Below, piece after piece: positions 8,401 to 19,440 of a DNA stretch of 29,467 nt (position 1 is its first letter; every line of letters begins with the position of its first letter). The position numbers and the translations under genes are program-made. The notes beneath the pieces are model-generated. The model saw nothing but the letters and a program-made list of their open reading frames with translations. It was not told where the DNA came from and did not search any database. Source of the DNA: Hofstenia miamia. Lineage: Eukaryota > Xenacoelomorpha > Acoela > Hofsteniidae. The stretch is taken from assembly GCA_900660155.1 (NCBI GenBank), contig CABFPE010000238.1, positions 236,425 to 265,891 of the forward strand. The letters run 5' to 3'.

Positions 8401-11400
8401 CACATGGCTTCATCACCTAAACACTGATGATTAGTACTCAATTAACCTAACCAGTTAACAAAGAGGAAACGTCTGGCAGTTTATTAACTCAGTAAATCCT
8501 CACCCGCCATTTACTTGAGTGATAGTTACTAATGATAATACACTGTGTGAATAGGCCAGGTGGAGGATGTTACAAAAACCTGTTTTGGATGAAGAAATGC
8601 TATTACCAATAAAAAGCAGCTCAGTCCAGTCCATGTTAACAAAATTTTAGTTATTTGGACATGCAAATTTTTTTAACATTATGAAGAATAATTTGTTTCT
8701 ATTGTTGTTTTTAAAACTTTGATGTTTTCACGATTTTCTTTAATTGTTCAAAGTATGAGCATGCTTGAATCTTTGCATTGCACTTAGTAGTAGTAAAAAA
8801 CATTGACTATGGCAAAAAATCATGGCTAATAGCTGGATGTGGCTAAAGAGATTACTCAAATAAAAGAACTTTTTAAGACTAACTATAGCCTTATAGTTTA
8901 TACAATTAAGTATCTTCCTATTTTGGAGAAAGTGTTCAACACTCTGTATGACTCAAATGTATTTTAGTTATTATAAAACAATTTTTACTGTTCTTAAAAC
9001 ATTTATATTTTCTTAAGCACATTTAGGGTGTGTTTAACATTTTCTATGGTGTTGAGACTTTCTGCTTTTTGAATTTTTATTTCCACAAATTTCCATTATA
9101 TTTCCATATCACAATCTGGAAATGGAATGGAATAGATAGGTTCATGTCCATTTGCAAAACTGATTAATGCTAATCTTTTGTTTAAATCAGAAGAATAGAA
9201 CAAATGAAATATGTCGAAAATTTAGATTTTGTGTCACACTTGTAATGGCTGAGATTCAAGAATTAATCTTACAGACAAAACACAAAACACTTATTCAAAT
9301 ATATACTTGTCATCTACTACTTACAATCTAAAAGGAACCTTTGTTACCATTAAAGTTACAATATAGTTGAAATTCATTAACTTAACAGATAAATTGAAAA
9401 CTATTAGACAATTGGAAATCAGAACAATACTTGGAGTCTCACTCACTCATGAGATACATCTAACTTAATTCTATCTCAGTTTAGTGCAGATTCCACAATA
9501 TTGTATTAAAAGGCACCATATTGGTGTTGTGCAGAACTAGATCACTAGATATTAGTCATTAAATTTATACTCTGAATTTCACAGATTTTGTAATTCATGT
9601 ATTTTTAGAAAAATTTACCATTGCATGTGACTTTTTTTTGCACCACACCATTTAACTACTATAGAATATGTTGCAACTGTGAAATAATATCATCAATTAT
9701 TATTATCACAATTGTTTAATATTTGCTACTATCACCATGATAAATTCCTTCTATATTTCTTATTTTGTTTCAATCATTGTGACTTTAATTTACATTGCAT
9801 CAAAAGTTTTTCAAGATTAACATGCAGAAATTACATGAGCTGTGCAAGTTAATAAATCTGGAGATATTGTAGAGTCACTTGCAGCCTACTCTTTTGATCT
9901 TATTATTTTGGCACTCTGAAATAGTGTTTGCGTCTTTTTGACGTCTTGATTTCCTGATTCATTGTTATTTATTTGCATCAATTTCTTTTAATCAATTATT
10001 TGAATTTTGAGTGTAGTTATTGATAGTGTTAGTATTTGTCTCCTCAATTTGAATTACATGTGATTTCTTGTTTTAACTTTGTGAGGGAAATTGTGCTTTG
10101 AAACAGTAAACAATCCAGCTAATAAGTTACAGATTTTTGGGCAACAAATAGCTGCTTAATGGTGACAGCCTGAATCATGGTTGCTTTAGGTTACAATTAG
10201 GTGTAGGGAATAACATCTTTTATTTGATCTGTTTGTACATGCACATAATAATTTACACCTTGCAAATATACTATGCCATTAGCAAACATGAATGCACAGT
10301 AAATATGTGCCCTTTATTTATTATTTATTTACATGAGCTGAGATAAGAGAACTCTGAGATAAATTGTTTATTGAGCTAGGAATTAATATTAGAGACACAC
10401 AATTAGCACTTTGGTAAGTAGGAATGGCTTCAAAGATATGGCTTTGGCGTAATGCCATGTGAATTGGTCACTGCTGAAGTTCTTTTTGGAATGGAATTTC
10501 TGTATTTGTTAGGCAACTTTGCAATCTTCAATCTAACTCTTGAGTTAACCAGTACCACTAGAGTAGCTGGAGCACCCCTGTGATTCTACAATATCTATGC
10601 AATTATTGAAAATTCTAATCATAAAAAGTTTATATTCTGATAGAGCTCATGGGAGCAATATAACAAACCTTAGCTATTTCTCTTTATCTATGTATTCCAG
10701 TAAAACCAATTGAGCCATGTAGTGTACAGGGCCATAGGTTATGTTGCCTCAATGTAACAGTGACATGTGCAGTTTTTTAATGCTAAGTAAAGAAGGAGTA
10801 ACTCCTTGACCTTATGGATATAAGGGATTTTGAGACAAATTTAGCTATTTGATCCAAGTTCAATTTTTTATAGGTTAAATTTTAGTTCAAGTATTTTGTG
10901 AAGAAATTTCCAAGTTTGATAATCTTTTACTAATAATAAGTTTGTAATACTAAAATCAAACTTATTTTACAAGTTTTGTAAGCTAAAAAATAATCAATAT
11001 CTTTTACTTTATACTCTACATGTTATCAAATTTGTTTACACTGTAGTGACGTCATAGAAATGAAATTTTGGTAATGGTATTGTGAAAAGAAAAATCAAAT
11101 TAAAGAAAAACTAATAAATTTCAGGGTCTGGTACACCTTTTTTTGTAAATATCCCGCAAATATATACAAAATTAGCCTATTTCAAAAAAAATTAAAATTT
11201 CGTGAATATCCCCCATTTTTTAGATCAAAATTTGTGAATATATTTGAGTTTGCATTCTTTACATTTCAAGTACCTGAAAACCTTGATCATAAGGTATAGC
11301 ACATAAAAAATTTCAAAACCTATTAAAATTTTTAGCTATGCTTACACAGCTTAGGGCTGTTATCAAGTCTCATTGGATTTCCTTGGACTAAATATTTCAG

Positions 11401-12336
11401 AGCAATGGGGAAAATAAAGGGTTAATACACACTATATCAAAAAATTTACAATTTTAGGCAGCACTCTAAAGGCTTTTTGAATCTGCAGTGTGCCAAATGT
11501 CTTTTATTTGCAAAATGAAGAATGAACTCCATCTGATTTTCAAGAAGAAAATTTCATATATTAGGCATTTGAAAAGAACTCTTATACCAAGTTGATATTA
11601 ATGATTAAGGAAAGTCTGGGAAGAAAGACATGCCAACTGATTTTATAATCCTTGATTTCTATTATTTTGATTATATGACTACATTTTTCAAGTCTTATTT
11701 TTTTGCAAATATTATCAGTAAGAAATTATTAATAAATATCCTTCCTGGCATTTTGGCCAGTAATTATTAAATAAGCAGTTGAGGAGTTTCACTTTTCATG
11801 CAATTTAAGCTTAACCATTAAAACTTTTGATCCACAGCACAAGTTTTATTGATGCTAAACAGGAATAAATCTGCCTGTCTAAGACTAATATTTTTGGCAT
11901 TACATGTAAATCCAAGATTTATCTAAAACAAGTTTGATCTCATAAGTAAATTACTGTAGTACTGATAAACCACCAATTAATATAAAGGCTAATTTTAGGG
12001 TAATTCAATAATTTTGAGGCTTTTGCAAATTAAATTTAAGTCATTGCAAAGTTTAGCTCCTTTTTTGGTTACTAACTCTATTCAATATAATTTACCTCTT
12101 TATTCTAATTAACATTTACTGTAGGCACAGAATAATTAATAGTAAACTTTATATCTAAGTATGATTAATTTAGGAAATGTCTGAATAATAGATGCTTAAA
12201 AGTATTAAAAACTTTTTAAGATAACTATAACTATATTTCTCTGAATTAAATAAAAACTGAAAGTGTTTTTTGAGACTGGTCTGAAAACACTAGAAGCATC
12301 TACTCTTATATTATTGCTTTAATACAGTAAGTACAA
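8401..12336. other. Long gene-poor AT-rich interval
   Basis: There are no credible open frames, splice-flanked exons or RNA genes on either strand. It holds homopolymer and T-rich runs. At 10571-10589 a short stretch (CACCCC then TGTGATTCTACA) nearly matches the terminal bases of the LTR-like insertion at 12681-12861, so a decayed relative of that element may end there. It could be intergenic DNA or a large intron. Confidence 0.5.
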
Positions 12337-12680
12337 CAAATAAACTTTAATACTTAATTACTGAAAAAATAGTAAAATAATGACAGCCCATTTCTTAGTC
12401 AATAAAAGATAGGTTAGTTTTTAGCAAATTTAGTCACTTCTTTTTATGGTAGGATATTGGCTTTACAGAATCCTGATTGCTCATTCAATAATTTCAAGAC
12501 ATTGAATGTCTAGATTTGCTCTTCAAAAATGAAGATAGAACTCTTGTGCTTGTTAATAATGTTGTTACTGCAATTAGCATTGCCTAACAGAGGTAATAAT
12601 TAAAGTGCTGCTATGGTTTCAATCTTTTCCAATAGCATGTAGCATGTATCTATTTTTCTTGTTTTTTTTGTGTATTACAT
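12337..12680 (+). repeat. 344-bp direct duplication, left copy
   Basis: It matches 12873-13216 base for base over 344 bp, with one difference seen (T at 12520 against A at 13056). The left copy is followed directly by the LTR-like insertion and the N gap. The right copy runs on into unique sequence. Near identity around a gap suggests allelic sequence placed twice by the assembler. Confidence 0.95.
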
Positions 12681-12861
12681 TGTAGCATCGCTGGTAGTTG
12701 TTGCTATTTATCAGCCAGACCTTGCGCTTTTCTTGTTAGTGACTGGTATTTGTAAATATTGTAAATAACTTGTATATATAGAGCAATGCATTTTGTAAAT
12801 AGAAATAGTTTGAACTGTATTCTCTTTGAGTTCGCTAGAATCACACCCCAGTGATTCTACA
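12681..12861 (+). mobile_element. 181-bp LTR-like insertion ending at the assembly gap
   Basis: The segment begins TGTAG and ends CTACA, a 5-bp terminal inverted repeat of LTR type, and has an internal TATA-like TGTATATATA (12771-12780). It is exactly the sequence missing from the right copy of the duplication: the left copy reads TTACAT then TGTAGC, the right copy reads TTACAT then GTATTG. It is therefore an insertion relative to the other copy, a solo LTR or the edge of a full element whose interior falls in the gap. The strand is arbitrary. Confidence 0.6.
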
Positions 12862-12872
12862 NNNNNNNNNNN
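12862..12872. other. Assembly gap (11 N)
   Basis: Eleven N bases directly follow the last base of the LTR-like insertion and precede the second copy of the 344-bp duplication. The real gap length is unknown. Confidence 0.99.
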
Positions 12873-13216
12873 CAAATAAACTTTAATACTTAATTACTGA
12901 AAAAATAGTAAAATAATGACAGCCCATTTCTTAGTCAATAAAAGATAGGTTAGTTTTTAGCAAATTTAGTCACTTCTTTTTATGGTAGGATATTGGCTTT
13001 ACAGAATCCTGATTGCTCATTCAATAATTTCAAGACATTGAATGTCTAGATTTGCACTTCAAAAATGAAGATAGAACTCTTGTGCTTGTTAATAATGTTG
13101 TTACTGCAATTAGCATTGCCTAACAGAGGTAATAATTAAAGTGCTGCTATGGTTTCAATCTTTTCCAATAGCATGTAGCATGTATCTATTTTTCTTGTTT
13201 TTTTTGTGTATTACAT
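12873..13216 (+). repeat. 344-bp direct duplication, right copy (without the insertion)
   Basis: This is the counterpart of 12337-12680. It continues uninterrupted into 13217 onward and so represents the empty site for the LTR-like insertion. Confidence 0.95.
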
Positions 13217-14064
13217 GTATTGAATTTGATATTGACCATTTATTTAATTTGTTCTATTATTTACTACATGTCCTTTTTTGTTAACAAATTATCATTTACA
13301 GACTACTCACCTATTCACAGTTCCCCATTCATGGCCCTGTATATTTGTGGGTTGTGCTCTTAACCCTAACACATGTTGTATGCATACAAAATGACTTTAT
13401 GATCTGTAATAAACCATGGGTCACTATGCTGTGCGGTGTTACTGTCCTTCTGCACTTACATTTCTTTTTGACTATAATATTGTTGAAACTGAAACTCATC
13501 TCAAAAGCTTGGTTGTCAGTGTTTTTAATGCAATCATTTTACATTAGTCCTATTTTTCATTAAACCTTAATATAAGATATTCAGTAAAACAATTTTTCTT
13601 GTTTATCTTGAGAAAAGTACCGTTGATTATAAGATAAATCAGAAGCACCAATCAATTTATATTACTCGACTCTTTTGAGGAACTTATCTTTCATGTGATT
13701 AGTCGTTAAACGAATGCGAAGTAAATCTTGCAAAAATAGCCGGTGAGAATTTATTGTTGATATTTATTCTATATTTAATATATTTTTTTCTCATTTAAAT
13801 AATAGAACTATGGTATTGAAAATTTCAATGTAGGCGAAATGATGTTTAAGGTTCACGATTGCTATTGTTTGTTTTATTATTCTAATTATGTAGTTTTGAT
13901 GTATCATGTATGAGTCTGTTTGCAATAGCTCGGAACACGCGGAAACTTTAAGCTCCACTAATACAATACAATACATAAAGTTTATTAAATTAAAAAATAC
14001 TTCCAATGTACTAAAAATAAATAAAAAAATAATAAAATCCCTATATAAAAAGGGTAATTAAGCC
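13217..14064. other. Non-coding AT-rich DNA
   Basis: No supported gene. Two open frames of about 70 codons (13345-13563 plus; 13791-14006 minus) have low-complexity, hydrophobic translations typical of T-rich random sequence and no family resemblance. Confidence 0.5.

Positions 14065-14106
<42 letters not shown>
14065..14106 (+). repeat. (TTG)14 microsatellite, the (CAA)n 3' tail of the adjacent LINE
   Basis: Fourteen perfect TTG units. On the minus strand this is a (CAA)n run lying about 35 bp after the end of the reverse transcriptase frame of the LINE. That is the place where non-LTR elements of several clades carry a short tandem-repeat tail. Confidence 0.9.
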
Positions 14107-14107
<1 letters not shown>

Positions 14108-15480
14108 ATGTTTTACAAAAATAAATTACTATTTCTTGAGATATTTGTTGAGAAAAAGCCTTCTGAATTTGTCGTTCGTGGAAAATCTGCAAGTTTCTTC
14201 CCTAAGTTTAGGTCTCTGAGGATGTGTTTGGAGTCTGCAGTTATATCATAATATATTTTTCGGTCATTCCTATCAATTATACATTGAATTGATTCATAAT
14301 AGTCGATGATGCCGAGGCTAATGGCCCTTTTCTAAACTCGTCGATCTTGTCGAGGTTTTTTTATGAGTTCTTCCCCAAACTAGCTTACCATATGTCATTC
14401 CTAATAGTACGAGCGATTTGTAAAGCATCTGTAGATCAGATTTCTGATAGCCCAGATTTCGTAAGCGTCCTAATAGAGAAACATTCGATATGCTCGTTTA
14501 GCATATTTGTCAATAGGGGTACGCCGAAAAAGTGATTCTTAGGACATTGATCTCCTCGACAACTGGAATTTCATACACAGCAGAGAGCTGCATCTGTGTA
14601 CCTGTAAGAGGAAAACAGTTCTTTAGACTTGTGCTTGTTAACATGAAAAATTTAGTTTTACAACAGTTTATTATATCGGTGCTCATATTTGACGAATCAT
14701 CATTAAGTCCTATTTTGACACCTGTAAAAGGATTAATATCATCGGCAAACTTTGTGATGAACTGATTTCGCAATTCGTTGCTTTGAGGTCAGCATAGGCG
14801 GCATTAAACAATATAGGTCCTAATACAGTGCCCTGCGGAACTCCGCCGTTCATGCCTCGGGTGAAAGATATATTGCCTTTCAGATTTAGATATTGAACAG
14901 TCTCAAATGAAGGAGACAACCAGGTTCACAATATACGGATTCAGCTGAGGTGTAATTTCTCTGGGTTTCTTCACTATGAGAGCATGCAGAACACAATCAA
15001 ATGCTTTTTTCAAGTCCAGGGAAAACAAGCGATATAAATCATAACCATGTTTGTCGAGCAACTCTGGCTCATTTAATATCTTGGGGACAGCAAATTCTGT
15101 CGTTGCGAGTTGAGGTTTCCGATTTTCTTCAAGGTAGTATATAAGTGGCCCAATGGTATTTGAGGTACAGTCGTATCACTTACATCAACTTGCCCTGTTC
15201 GTTCATATCTTGTATCTGGTAATGCTGAGATACGAACGAAAAAGTCATTGATTTCTACGGAAGAGAAGTTATTGTTCTGTAAACTGTTATTCTCCTTGGC
15301 TGAAAAATAGTTAACCTGACTCCAACAACTGCGGTACCTTTAGAATAATAATAAGCTTGCTTATCTTGTCACTCAAGGCTTTGATAGCTTGATGGTTGTG
15401 CTTATTAATTCTAGATCTTCTGATAAGAAATTTAACCTGTGCTGTTTTTTGTGCTCATTTTAACTTTTCACCAAGGGCAT
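14107..15480 (-). pseudogene. Non-LTR retrotransposon (LINE) reverse transcriptase, frameshifted remnant
   Basis: On the minus strand the ordered RT motifs of the CR1/Jockey-like type are visible. FSLDLKKAFDCVLH (about 14990-15035) holds the first catalytic Asp. GGVPQGTVLGPILFN (about 14810-14855) and then KFADDI (about 14735-14755) hold the FADD box. A C-terminal Arg-rich end TNDKFRRLFLNKYLKK lies close to the CAA tail. At least three frame changes separate the pieces: before the SFI-ETVQYL stretch, between YADLKA and the FADD box, and near the C-terminus. No apurinic-type endonuclease or ORF1 is recognised upstream, so the copy is probably 5'-truncated, as is usual. It would have acted by target-primed reverse transcription. 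Confidence 0.8.
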
Positions 15481-15698
15481 GAAATATCGAGAAGGTGAGA
15501 ATTCAGTCTATCTAAAGGAAGATCAGGATCCTCAATTCTCAGAATATAGTCGAATGAACTAGTATCTAATAGATAATTGAAATAACGACGCGATGCAAGT
15601 CTTTGATCTTTGCAGAAAGAATTTGAATGGATGTTTTTCAATGGTTTCACAGGATGGGAAATGTGTAACACGCTATAAACATGTATTTTTGTTATCAA
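15481..15698 (-). pseudogene. Possible upstream part of the LINE ORF, unrecognised
   Basis: An open frame of 76 codons directly upstream of the LINE RT and on the same strand. Its translation is not low-complexity and contains RLASRRYFNYLLD, but no conserved motif is recognised. Position and strand are the only reasons to link it with the LINE. Confidence 0.3.
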
Positions 15699-16580
15699 CT
15701 CCTTTGATGGTGTAGTGTGATGAAGTATTGGTCTTATTGGTCGAATGGTAAATTTGATTAATATCGAAGATAGGAATATCGATTTATGGTATTTCCAAGA
15801 TTCGATTGCTATTCAAAATTCATCTGCTCTTTTATTTTCTTTTTTTTTATTTTAAACTGTAGTATTTAATGCTTCAATTTTTGAATGTATTATGTATTTT
15901 CCATTTTTAGAACCGATGCTCACGAAATTGTCTCAGTTGATTTAACCGTTATACGAAGGACATTTGTGTTTATTATCTGTAAGCATTTTTTAAAATTTGG
16001 CCTGTTTATATTAACTGCATCTAGATAAGGCTGATATGTACATTCAGCAATGCGTATTTTCTTTAAAAATTTTAAATATTAAACCAAATTTCTTTTATTA
16101 CTGCATTTTAAACCATTTTGTGAAAATTTTCGGGGCAGTTGAACCGGTCGCCTATGATTAGAGTGGAATTTCACTGAAATACCTGTGTAAACTATGTAGT
16201 ATTTTTGAGAGTGCAAACTAACTTCCATCTACTTTTATTTTATTTTCTATATTCTTACATAATAAGTATTAGGAAACTATTTGCTGCCTAGATTTATTGT
16301 GACCACCATTCTCGAGTGCTTAAAAGTTTTTGGTTTTTGAAATTTTTGGAAATCCCCATTTCAATTTACTGTGGATTTTGTAGTTGTTTTCCAAATTTCT
16401 TGTCGAATTTGTTTGTCGATCACAATTTCCTTGATATTATTTTGTGTCAGTTATGTTTTTGTTTGCTTTTCAAGCATATATCTCATTATTTTAGATATAT
16501 TATTATTTATATATGATTATTTATATATAGTAGAATTTTCGGATTTTATGTTTACTAGTTCATACTACATCAGTGTTGCC
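15699..16580. other. Non-coding AT-rich DNA
   Basis: Short T-rich open frames at 16316-16586 translate to Phe/Ile/Leu/Cys-rich peptides without family features. Nothing else is seen. Confidence 0.5.
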
Positions 16581-17746
16581 GTGTGATGGCCCGAATGAAA
16601 ATCGCAACCGGCGGTTAGTTTGACAGCGATGTTTCACTAGAAAACCTGGTCGTCTGGCGAAGATGGTCGATACCTGCAATTCTTGTAGAGTAGACTATTT
16701 GTTTGAGGTGGCCCCAAAAATAAAAATCCATAGGGGTTAGGTCAGGGGATCTTGGCGCCCATTCTACCGTGCCTCTTCGTTCAATCCAATTTCTCACAAT
16801 CTTCGCATAATGAGGCGGAGCACCATCTTGCATAAACCAAAGGGGTTTTCCTTCACCGATGCGCTCCAGCTGTGGCATGAGAGCATTTTGTAGCATTTTT
16901 AAATACAACTCGGCAATTACTGTCTCGTTGAAAAAGAATGGTCCCAAAACATGACTCTTCCAAAGTCCGCACCACACTACCACTTTTGGACATGAGTGCT
17001 CTTTAGTAGGATCCATCCAATGAAGGTTTTCGCGTGAATAGTAACGACAGTTTTGTTTATTCACTTCTCCATTCACAAAGAAGTTGGCTTCATCGCTGAA
17101 CAAAATATCGGTTCACAATTGGATTCTCAATCAGCTTATCTTTAAACCAAGTAGCCATCTGAAGTCGTTGATCTGGATCATCCTCGTATAGCTTGTTCAA
17201 TTGTTGCAATTTGTAGGGATGAAATTTTTCGGCTTTTATGATACGTCTCATGGTGCTTCTTGGGACACCGAGCACAGTAGACGATCGTCGCAATGATTTC
17301 ATTGGACTGTGTTCAACTTTTTCGATGACGCGTGTTCGTATTTCGTCAGCCACTCTTGGAGGACCACTTCTTAGTTTGTCTATGACACTACCTGTTTCAC
17401 GAAATTTCAATATCAAACGCCCTACTGTCTTATGTGAGATGGGTCACGATCAGGATAACTTCGATTAAACTTCTCGGCAACAGATCGATTAGTGGCGCCA
17501 ACGGCACCAGACATGAACACCAGTTCAACTCGTTCGTCAATTGTTAAAGGCATGCCTGAAATGAAAATAAAAATTTTTAAGAGGCAAAGCAATAATTATA
17601 GCAAGTGATAAATACAAAAAAGTTTAATTACTTCATAAAAGAAGATGTATCACATACCGAAAGAAAAGAAAATATATTCTACCACGCAGATTTTACAGTT
17701 TCATATCATTTAATTCTTTGTTGCGCGACTTATGGCCCACCCTGTA
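16581..17746 (-). mobile_element. Tc1/mariner superfamily element, decayed
   Basis: The transposase remnant is flanked on its 5' side by CTTATGGCCCACCCTGTA (17730-17747 on the plus strand), the kind of terminal sequence seen in insect elements of this group, abutting a TA run (17745-17761) as expected for TA target sites. The opposite end (16581-16607, GTGATGGCCCGAATG... ATCGCAAC) looks like a worn copy of the same terminal repeat (GGTGGGCC...GCGCAAC), but the match is poor. Confidence 0.6.
16615..17553 (-). pseudogene. Tc1/mariner-type transposase with two frameshifts and an internal deletion
   Basis: The start ATG is at 17551-17553 (MPLTIDERVELVF), opening an N-terminal helix-turn-helix of the DUF4817 type. 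A one-base frameshift near 17445 joins to HKTVGRLILKFRETGSV and the second HTH (RRSSTVLGVPRSTMRRI). A second frameshift near 17100 precedes the catalytic region: first Asp in LFSDEANFFVNG, second Asp in FMQDGAPPHY, third in RSPDLTPMDFYFWG. Only 32 residues lie between the second and third Asp. The C-terminus is truncated after RIAGIDHLRQ. The transposase would cut and paste the element at TA sites. The copy is dead. Confidence 0.88.
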
Positions 17747-17846
17747 TATATATATATATATTGTAAGTAATTTAGAATCTTCAAAATGTCTAGCTTCATG
17801 TTGAATGTCGAGGAAACATATTTTGCCTTGACTCCAATTGTCTTAG

Positions 17847-18062
17847 CAATGAAGAAGAGGTTCTTATCAAGCTCAGAGATAAGATCCTGCTTCTTGAAGA
17901 TTCAATTTGTCATCGAAAACCAAATTCAAATGGTGCTCTTCAGAACAAAATAATTGATGAATGTGTCTATTACTTGCTTTGCGAAACTAAAATTCCTTCA
18001 CAATTTGCATGCCCTTTTCGAATCATTAAATCTCATCCAAAGGGTTTTCTCTTTCCTAACAG
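17847..18062 (+). CDS. Candidate internal exon of an unknown gene
   Basis: A 216-bp open stretch is bounded by a good acceptor (pyrimidine-rich CAATTGTCTTAG|C) and a consensus donor (AACAG|GTAAAAATG), consistent with 71 whole codons plus split ends. The translation is not low-complexity (for example KIIDECVYYLLCETKIPSQF and IKSHPKGFLFPNR). The neighbouring exons are not certain; downstream frames (FTGLFEQNIQILLRF, then GLFTPISDWSSLDFIEE) may belong to the same gene but need a further frame change. No family is recognised. It may be a gene fragment or a piece of a mobile element. Confidence 0.35.
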
Positions 18063-18708
18063 GTAAAAATGTGACAAAGGTCCACAAATTCACTGGTCTT
18101 TTTGAACAGAATATTCAAATACTTCTAAGATTTGAACAATGAGGTGGTTTGTTCACACCAATATCGGATTGGAGTTCATTGGACTTTATTGAAGAAGTTG
18201 CTTTATTGAAAAGCTGTATATTGGCATTGTAACTATTATAGCTGAAGGCGGGAATCTAAGAGATAGAAAAAAATGATAACTGAATAATGAATATTTTATC
18301 TTTTTATTTCCTCTCATATCGACAATAATTACTGTGCCTTCCCAATAAAAACCACAATGTACGTTTAGCTGTTTCACGTCGGGTCAAATATGCCATCATG
18401 AATAATATAATATCAGGTATTGCATTAAATGTTTGTTCCTTTTATAAAAGAAAAGTAAGCAAAAAGAACAAATTAAGTTCTATTTATTAGTAGTGAATTA
18501 AGTTGGACAATGAAATCAATTTCTTGTTGAAAATTTAGTAAGTGTATCCTTATGCAATAGGAAAGTGTCGGCTTAGGGTACCAACTTGTAGAATTTCTGT
18601 TCGGTTGGGAGAATGGCTATGTCTGCTGCAGTGGTAGTAAATTTTCAACGAATGATATCTATACTTATACTATATCTGCTTAAACCTAAAAAAATATATA
18701 TATTCAGT
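18063..18708. other. No supported gene
   Basis: Up to about 18240 there may be weak remnants of the gene to which the exon at 17847-18062 belongs. Beyond that the sequence is AT-rich without visible features. Confidence 0.4.
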
Positions 18709-19346
18709 CATGGAATATTAAAAGATATCAAAGATGGCCAATCACCTAATTGAATTTTGGAGAAAATAAATAATGATGAAATTGACATTCCTGCTTCAAA
18801 AGTGTATCATAATGTCAAAAAAGAAGTGTCATTAAAAGTTTCTGGAAACTGGATCCTGCGAAGCAGCTTGCCATATCCAAACACAGACTGTTAACCGAGT
18901 TGCTGTCATTAACCATTATTTGGAAACTCCAAAACAGTCACTTAGAAGAGGAGCTGCTATTTTAGGTATATCTGTTTCTTCTGTTCGATCTGCTTTAATA
19001 AATGCTGGGATGAAATGTTTTCATCCTAAAATTGTTCAGCAGTTGAAACCAACAGACATCACCAAGAGACGTGAATTTGCTTGAACAATTCTTGACCAAA
19101 TTAAAGAGTTTCCCAACTTTGTGAATCTCATGTTTTCTGCGAATAATCCTCTTTGGCTAATTGAGAAATCATTGCACTGCCCAACAACAATGGTTTGCGC
19201 TGCTATAGAAGACGTTGGTGTCATTGTTCCATTCTTTTTCGATGGAAATGTTGCGGAATTTCATATTTAAAGATGATGAAAGAAAAGTTCTTCCCAGAGT
19301 TCTGTTTTCTCCTATGGCTAACAAACATGCTTTTTACTTCATTCAG
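18709..19346 (+). pseudogene. Second Tc1/mariner-type transposase relic
   Basis: In pieces of one to two frames: HGILKDIKDGQSPN, then IPASKVYHNVKK (N-terminal part), SLRRGAAILGISVSSVRSAL (helix-turn-helix), QQLKPTDITKRREFA, FVNLMFSANNPLW, CAAIEDVGVIVPFFFDGNV and finally ANKHAFYFIQ. The order matches Tc3-like transposases. Between LMFSA and NPLW the segment that should carry the first catalytic Asp is deleted, and the relic breaks off just before the second catalytic box. There are several stops and frame changes. It is a different family from the relic at 16615-17553, judged by its core sequence. A roughly 30-bp imperfect repeat (ACAAACATGC...CATTCAG) follows at 19322-19405. Confidence 0.6.
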
Positions 19347-19440
19347 TAATTAACAAGCAAGCCTTCCTTTGTCTGACAAACATGCATTTCCACTGCATTC
19401 AGAACTAAAAATCAATTAAATAAAGAATGATATATACAAT

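Noticed and set aside
13345..13563. 72-codon plus-strand ORF
   Set aside because: Hydrophobic, T-rich random-looking translation, no splice context and no family signature.
13791..14006. 71-codon minus-strand ORF beside the LINE
   Set aside because: It lies beyond the CAA tail of the LINE and has no RT or other motif; its AT-rich composition explains it.
16316..16586. Two overlapping plus-strand ORFs with apparent membrane segments
   Set aside because: Phe/Ile/Cys-rich translation of a TTT/ATT-rich stretch; no start context or homology.
17745..17761. (TA)n as an independent microsatellite
   Set aside because: It abuts the mariner terminal sequence and is more simply the TA target context.
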